From assembly GCA_001899715.1 (NCBI GenBank), contig MKWI01000006.1:1-64000 (forward strand): 64,000 bases of DNA, given 5' to 3'. Each line of letters begins with the position of its first letter. Within the stretch, counting starts at the first letter, position 1. Below are positions 59,503 to 64,000 of this stretch, in pieces. The position numbers were made by a program, and so were the translations under genes. This DNA is from Sphingobium sp. 66-54. Lineage in GTDB: Bacteria > Pseudomonadota > Alphaproteobacteria > Sphingomonadales > Sphingomonadaceae. The notes below the pieces were generated by a model. That model searched no databases. It was not told the origin of the DNA and saw only the letters and a list, made by a program, of their open reading frames with translations.

Positions 59503-60168
59503 TCAGTCGCGCTCGGGCGCACCGGGCGGGAAATAACCGCGATAGGGCCGCGCCTCCTCGATGCAACGCGCGACCGAGGGATGGGCATTGAGCCGGGTGC
59601 GATAGGCCCGCAGCGCCGCAAGGCTCTCCGGGATCGGCCGCACCCAGTCAGCATAGAACAGCGCTGGCGCCGCCGCGCAATCGGCCAGCGAGAAGCTCTC
59701 GCCGCACGCCCACGATCCCTTGGCCAGCCGTGCATCGAGCCAGCCATAGATGGTGTCCAGCGCCTGTTCCGCCTTCCCGATCCGCACCCGATCCGGCGCC
59801 GCGCGATCGACGAGATATTCCTGCACGATCGCGTTCATCGGCGTCATGACGTGATTGTCGAACACGCGGTCCATGAACCGCACGTCGAGCGCATCGGCAG
59901 GCTGCGCCGGGATCAACGGCGCGCGCTCATAATGCCGCAGGTCGAGATATTCGATGATCGTCGTCGATTCGATCACCGGCAGCGGCGCATCGCCCCCCTC
60001 GTCGACCAGCACGGGAAACTTGCCAAGCGGCCAGTATCCGCGCAGCGCCTCCATCACCCCATCGCCTTCGACCATTCGATAATCGAACGGCAGCTCTTTC
60101 TCGTAAAGCGCGATCAGCGCCTTCCAGCAGTAGGAGGAGAAGGGGTGGGCGAACAGCGCGTAGCTCAT
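59503..60168 (-). CDS. Glutathione S-transferase family protein
   Basis: MSYALFAHPFSSYCWKALIALYEKELPF; VIESTTIIEYLD. Confidence 0.92.
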   Translation of the reverse strand: MSYALFAHPFSSYCWKALIALYEKELPFDYRMVEGDGVMEALRGYWPLGKFPVLVDEGGDAPLPVIESTTIIEYLDLRHYERAPLIPAQPADALDVRFMDRVFDNHVMTPMNAIVQEYLVDRAAPDRVRIGKAEQALDTIYGWLDARLAKGSWACGESFSLADCAAAPALFYADWVRPIPESLAALRAYRTRLNAHPSVARCIEEARPYRGYFPPGAPERD

Positions 60169-60665
60169 GCCGCCTCCCCCGCGAACGCCGCCTGAAGCGC
60201 GGCCAGATCCAGCTTGTGCATCGTCATCAGCGCCTCGTTCATACGCGCGACCTGCTCGGGGCGGCCCTCCGCCTGCATGGCGATCAACACATGCGGCACG
60301 ACCTGCCATGAGACGCCGTAGCGGTCCTTGCACCAACCGCACATGCTCTCCGCCCCGCCATCGGCGATGAGCGCATCCCACACCCGATCCAGCTCCGCCT
60401 GATCGACGACCGGCACGACGAAGGAGACCGCCTCGCTCTGCGGGAACTGCGGCCCGCCGTTGAGCGTGGCGAAGGGGCGCCCGGCAAGCGTGAAGGTCAC
60501 GAGCATGACCGTCCCCGCCTTGAAATACGGCGGAAACGGAGAGTCCGCCGTGTAGCGGCTGATCTGGTCGATCCGCGAATCGGGAAACAGCGACACGTAG
60601 AAGCGCGCGGCCTCCTCGGCGGTTCCGTTCATCCAGATGCAGGGGGTGATCGGGTCAGTGAGCAT
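60165..60665 (-). CDS. VOC family protein (PhnB / 3-demethylubiquinone-9 methyltransferase-like)
   Basis: ITPCIWMNGTAEEAARFYVSLFPDSRI; MCGWCKDRYGVSWQVVP. Confidence 0.92.
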   Translation of the reverse strand: MLTDPITPCIWMNGTAEEAARFYVSLFPDSRIDQISRYTADSPFPPYFKAGTVMLVTFTLAGRPFATLNGGPQFPQSEAVSFVVPVVDQAELDRVWDALIADGGAESMCGWCKDRYGVSWQVVPHVLIAMQAEGRPEQVARMNEALMTMHKLDLAALQAAFAGEAA

Positions 60666-60676
60666 GGCGGATCTCC

Positions 60677-61441
60677 TCATGCGCCCCCGGCGAGCGCGAA
60701 CCGCACGCCCTGCGGATCGGTGCCGACGATGATATGATTCCCGCCCGGCACCTCGTGCGGGCCATTGTCGATGCGGCCGCCATGGGCCTTCACAGCCTCG
60801 ATGGCGGCGGCAATCGACGGCACGGTGAAATACGGCTGCCAGCGCGGCGCGCCCTCGCCCCGCATGGAGGCGCCGATGCGGATATCCCCGGCATAGAGGA
60901 AGCGATAATCGCCCATCGGCCCCATCGGCATGGACTCCGGGTTGGTCCAGCCGAACACCGCCGCATAGAAAGCGTCCGCCTTGTCCTGATCGGATGTGGC
61001 CAGTTCGTTCCAGCAGCAGTGGCCCGGCGCGTCGGGCGAGAAGGCGGTGCTGGTGCCCTCCACCGAACCGCGCATCACATAGAAGGGGGCGCCCTGCGGA
61101 TCGCTCGCCATGGCAAAGCGGCCGACATCGGGAATGTCGGTGGGCGGCACATGGATCCGCCCGCCGTGCTCCTTGATCGCCGCCGCGGTCGCATCCACGT
61201 CATCGACGCCGATATAGCCGATCCACAGCGGCTTCATGCCCTGCGCCGCCATGTCGTCGTCAATCGCCATCATCCCGCCCACGCTCGCGTCCGGCGCGTC
61301 GATCATGCGATAGTCCATGCCCGGCATGCCGCTCGCCGCGCCGATCGCCCAGCCGACGACCGGCCCGTAGAAGGCGCGCGCCGCATCCAGATCGGTGGTC
61401 ATCAATTCATACCAGATGAATTCGCCATGCTTGTTGGTCAT
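60677..61441 (-). CDS. Two-domain VOC family protein
   Basis: HGEFIWYELMTTDLDAARAFYGPVVGW and second GHCCWNELATSDQDKADAFYAAVFGW. Confidence 0.92.
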   Translation of the reverse strand: MTNKHGEFIWYELMTTDLDAARAFYGPVVGWAIGAASGMPGMDYRMIDAPDASVGGMMAIDDDMAAQGMKPLWIGYIGVDDVDATAAAIKEHGGRIHVPPTDIPDVGRFAMASDPQGAPFYVMRGSVEGTSTAFSPDAPGHCCWNELATSDQDKADAFYAAVFGWTNPESMPMGPMGDYRFLYAGDIRIGASMRGEGAPRWQPYFTVPSIAAAIEAVKAHGGRIDNGPHEVPGGNHIIVGTDPQGVRFALAGGA

Positions 61442-61483
61442 GTCGTCTCTCCTTCGCTTTGCGGGCCGCCGCTGGTCGCAGGG

Positions 61484-61840
61484 TCAGGCGCTTCGGTCGA
61501 GAATGGCGGAGAAGCCGCCGTAGATGAGGCGCGCCCCGGCCATGGGGTTGTCCTCCGGCCCTTTCATGCGCGGATCGGCCATGCACTTCTCCCAGCCCGC
61601 GTCGCGCGCCGCCTTGTCCGGCCATTCGATCCAGGAGAAGACCACGTCCTCGCCCTCCTCCGCGACCACGGCGGTGCGGAAGTCGTTGGTCTTGCCGACC
61701 ATCAGGTCGTCGTTCCATGATTCGACCACGCGCAGCGCGCCATGCTCCAGGAAGATCGGCGCGGCCGCCTCTGCCATGGCGATATAATCCTGCTTGCGGC
61801 CCGGCTTCACCGGGCAGAGAAATCCGTCAACATAGGTCAT
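61484..61840 (-). CDS. DUF1428 domain-containing protein
   Basis: MTYVDGFLCPVKPGRKQDYIAMAEAAAPIFLEHGALRVVESW. Confidence 0.92.
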   Translation of the reverse strand: MTYVDGFLCPVKPGRKQDYIAMAEAAAPIFLEHGALRVVESWNDDLMVGKTNDFRTAVVAEEGEDVVFSWIEWPDKAARDAGWEKCMADPRMKGPEDNPMAGARLIYGGFSAILDRSA

Positions 61841-61921
61841 GTCGGCACTCCTTCCTCATGGGGCGCGAGAACGCCCGTCGGCGCCATTCGCGCGCCAGCC
61901 TTCGCCCCCGCAAATCCCGGT

Positions 61922-62350
61922 TCAACCGGCAGCGGCCTCCTGCGAGGCCATCGCCGCCGCCATGTCCATCCACGCCGTCTCCCAGATGTGCCCATCCGGA
62001 TCGGCATAGCTGCGGCCATACATGAAGCCATGGTCCTGCGCCGGGTTGGGGTCGGCCATGCCGCCGGCCGCCGCCGCGCGGTCCACCGTCGCATCCACCG
62101 CCGCGCGGCTCTCCTCCGAGAGCGCCAGCAGCACCTGCGCGGTCTCATGCGCATCGGGGATCTTGCGCGGGGTGAAGCCACTGAACCGCTCGTGGGTGAG
62201 CAGCATCACGCAGATCGTCTCCGAGAGGCGGATCATCGCCGCGCTGTCGTCGCTGAAATGCTTGTCCTGCACGCCGCCCACGGCGCTATAGAAGGCGATC
62301 GACCGCTCAAGGTCGCGCACCGGCAGGTTCACGAAAATCATCTTGTCCAT
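61922..62350 (-). CDS. VOC family protein (glyoxalase/bleomycin resistance-like)
   Basis: KMIFVNLPVRDLERSIAFYSAVG; SYADPDGHIWETAWMD. Confidence 0.92.
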   Translation of the reverse strand: MDKMIFVNLPVRDLERSIAFYSAVGGVQDKHFSDDSAAMIRLSETICVMLLTHERFSGFTPRKIPDAHETAQVLLALSEESRAAVDATVDRAAAAGGMADPNPAQDHGFMYGRSYADPDGHIWETAWMDMAAAMASQEAAAG

Positions 62351-62434
62351 GGCAGCCCTTCTCCCTTGGCCCTCGTTCCGGTCGATTCGCCCGGAGCTTG
62401 TCGACGGTGCCTGTTTTGATTATATACTGCAACT

Positions 62435-63136
62435 ATGAAGTTAGAAAAAACAACCAAACGGTCGGAAACAGCGACAAGCCGCCGCTATGAGGACGCCTGC
62501 GGCACCGCACTGGGGCTGGAGCTGCTCGGCGACCGCTGGGCCATGTTCGTCGTGCGCGAGCTTATGCTCGGCCCCCGCCGATTCAGCGACTTGCGCGGCG
62601 ACCTGCCCGGCCTCAGCGCCAACGTGCTCACCCAGCGCCTCACCGAGCTGGAAGCGCGCGGCATCGTCGAGAAGACAACGCTGCCGCCGCCCGCCAACGT
62701 GCATGTCTACGGCCTCACCCCGTGGGGCTATGAGGCGGAGATCATCATCCGCGAACTGGGCCGCTGGGCCGTCCGCTCGCCGCTGCACGATCCCACGCTG
62801 CCGATCAGCCCGGTCTCGATCATGCTCTCGCTGCGCACGCTCATCGTCCCGGAACGGACGAAAGATCTGGATTTCGTCGTCGGCTTCCGCTTCGGCGCAC
62901 TGGCCTTCCGGGGCCATCTGAAAGGCGACCAGATCGCCGTCACCCGCGAGGAGCCGGACGATGCGGCCGCCATGTTCATCGGCACCGCGCCCGGCCTCGG
63001 CGCCTATGTCCATGGCGGCATGCCGCTCGGCGCACTTGAGGCAGCCGGCCTGCTGCGCACCGAGGGGGACCCTGCCCTGATCGCGCTGTTCCCCAGCCTG
63101 TTCGAGTTGCCGGAGAAGCTGCCGCCCAAAGAATAG
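62435..63136 (+). CDS. HxlR family winged-helix transcriptional regulator
   Basis: CGTALGLELLGDRWAMFVVRELMLGPRRFSDLRGDLPGLSANVLTQRLTELEARGIVEK. Confidence 0.92.
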   Translation: MKLEKTTKRSETATSRRYEDACGTALGLELLGDRWAMFVVRELMLGPRRFSDLRGDLPGLSANVLTQRLTELEARGIVEKTTLPPPANVHVYGLTPWGYEAEIIIRELGRWAVRSPLHDPTLPISPVSIMLSLRTLIVPERTKDLDFVVGFRFGALAFRGHLKGDQIAVTREEPDDAAAMFIGTAPGLGAYVHGGMPLGALEAAGLLRTEGDPALIALFPSLFELPEKLPPKE

Positions 63137-63192
63137 GCTCGACTTCCCCCCGCGCGCCGGCCTATCGACGCGGCGGGGGGAGAGAACGAATC

Positions 63193-64000
63193 GTGATCGC
63201 AACGGTGGCGACAGTGGCGTTCCTCGGGCTGGAGGCGCGCCCGGTCGAGGTGCAGTGCCAGCTCGTGGCGGGCCTGCCCAATTTCATCGTCGTCGGGCTG
63301 GCGGACAAGGCCGTGGCGGAGAGCCGCGAGCGCGTGCGCAACGCCATCGCCGCCATCGGCCTCTCGCTGCCGCCCAAACGCATCACCATCAACCTCTCGC
63401 CCGCCGATCTGCCCAAGGAAGGCTCGCATTACGATCTGCCGATCGCGCTGGCGCTGCTCGCCGCGATGGGCGTGGTCGATGCCGAGCATCTCGCCGACCA
63501 TCTCGTCGTCGGCGAACTGGGGCTGGACGGCCGCCTCGCCCCCGTGCCCGGCGTGCTGCTCGCCGCGCTCCATGCCGCCGCGCGCGACCTCACCCTCATC
63601 TGTCCCGCCGCGCAAGGTGCCGAGGCCGCCTGGGCGGGATCGGACGGCGTGCTCGCCGCGCCGGACCTGCTCACCCTCATCAATCACATGAAGGGCGCGA
63701 CCATCCTCCCCCGGCCCGTGCCCGGCGAGGCGGAGCCGCCACCGCCCGCGCCCGATCTGGCACAGGTCAAGGGGCAGGAGGTCGCCCGCCGCGCGCTGGA
63801 GATCGCGGCCGCTGGCGGGCATAATCTACTGATGGTCGGCCCGCCCGGCGCCGGCAAATCCCTCATGGCAAGCTGCCTGCCCGGCATCCTGCCGCCGCTC
63901 TCGCCGGCCGAAGCGTTGGAAGTCTCGATGGTCGCCAGCATCGCCGGCACGCTCTCGGGCGGGCGGATCAGCCAGAGCCGCCCCTATCGCGCGCCGCACC
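63193..64000 (+). CDS. comM: YifB/ComM family Mg-chelatase-like AAA ATPase, truncated by the window edge
   Basis: GTG start, read by eye (not in the ORF list); VEVQCQLVAGLPNFIVVGLADKAVAESRERVRNAI; MVGPPGAGKSLMA Walker A. Confidence 0.93.
   Translation, partial: MIATVATVAFLGLEARPVEVQCQLVAGLPNFIVVGLADKAVAESRERVRNAIAAIGLSLPPKRITINLSPADLPKEGSHYDLPIALALLAAMGVVDAEHLADHLVVGELGLDGRLAPVPGVLLAALHAAARDLTLICPAAQGAEAAWAGSDGVLAAPDLLTLINHMKGATILPRPVPGEAEPPPPAPDLAQVKGQEVARRALEIAAAGGHNLLMVGPPGAGKSLMASCLPGILPPLSPAEALEVSMVASIAGTLSGGRISQSRPYRAPH

Overview
A 64 kb chromosomal window that looks like a high-GC alphaproteobacterium, most likely a sphingomonad. This rests on PEPxxWA-CTERM proteins, a SUV3-like helicase / S4 / FdxA / CarD neighbourhood, and a split Wzc-type polysaccharide locus. 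About 65 protein-coding genes can be supported.

Main blocks: (1) tandem DUF2807 proteins, CarD, FdxA, S4 protein, SUV3-like helicase and an M23 peptidase (0.9-9.2 kb). (2) An exopolysaccharide locus (9.5-29.3 kb) with a putative glycoside hydrolase, Wzy-like polymerase, initiating sugar transferase, TPR lipoprotein, Wza, OM beta-barrel, Wzz/GumC-like protein, BY-kinase, rmlBDCA, a small protein resembling the XrtV accessory family, ugd, an epimerase, galU and an AT-rich glycosyltransferase. (3) Cytochrome bc1, trmL, hemF, lipB, queE/queC, hslO, argF and argD. (4) A small glycan group, a class-A-like serine hydrolase, nadB, a second PEPxxWA protein, CHAD and polA. (5) A BigR/Blh-like sulfur detoxification module with twin operator palindromes. 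(6) yebC, ruvC, a VOC/GST/SRPBCC detoxification-like operon and a truncated comM at the right edge.

The least expected structure is in the intergenic DNA. There is a ~145-165 bp family with ~18 bp terminal inverted repeats (three copies, at 2.6, 49.7 and 56.9 kb). In two copies its terminus supplies the TAG stop codon of the abutting gene. A second palindromic family sits only between convergent gene ends. No CRISPR, tRNA, rRNA or phage was recognised. All calls were made by eye; no database search was run.
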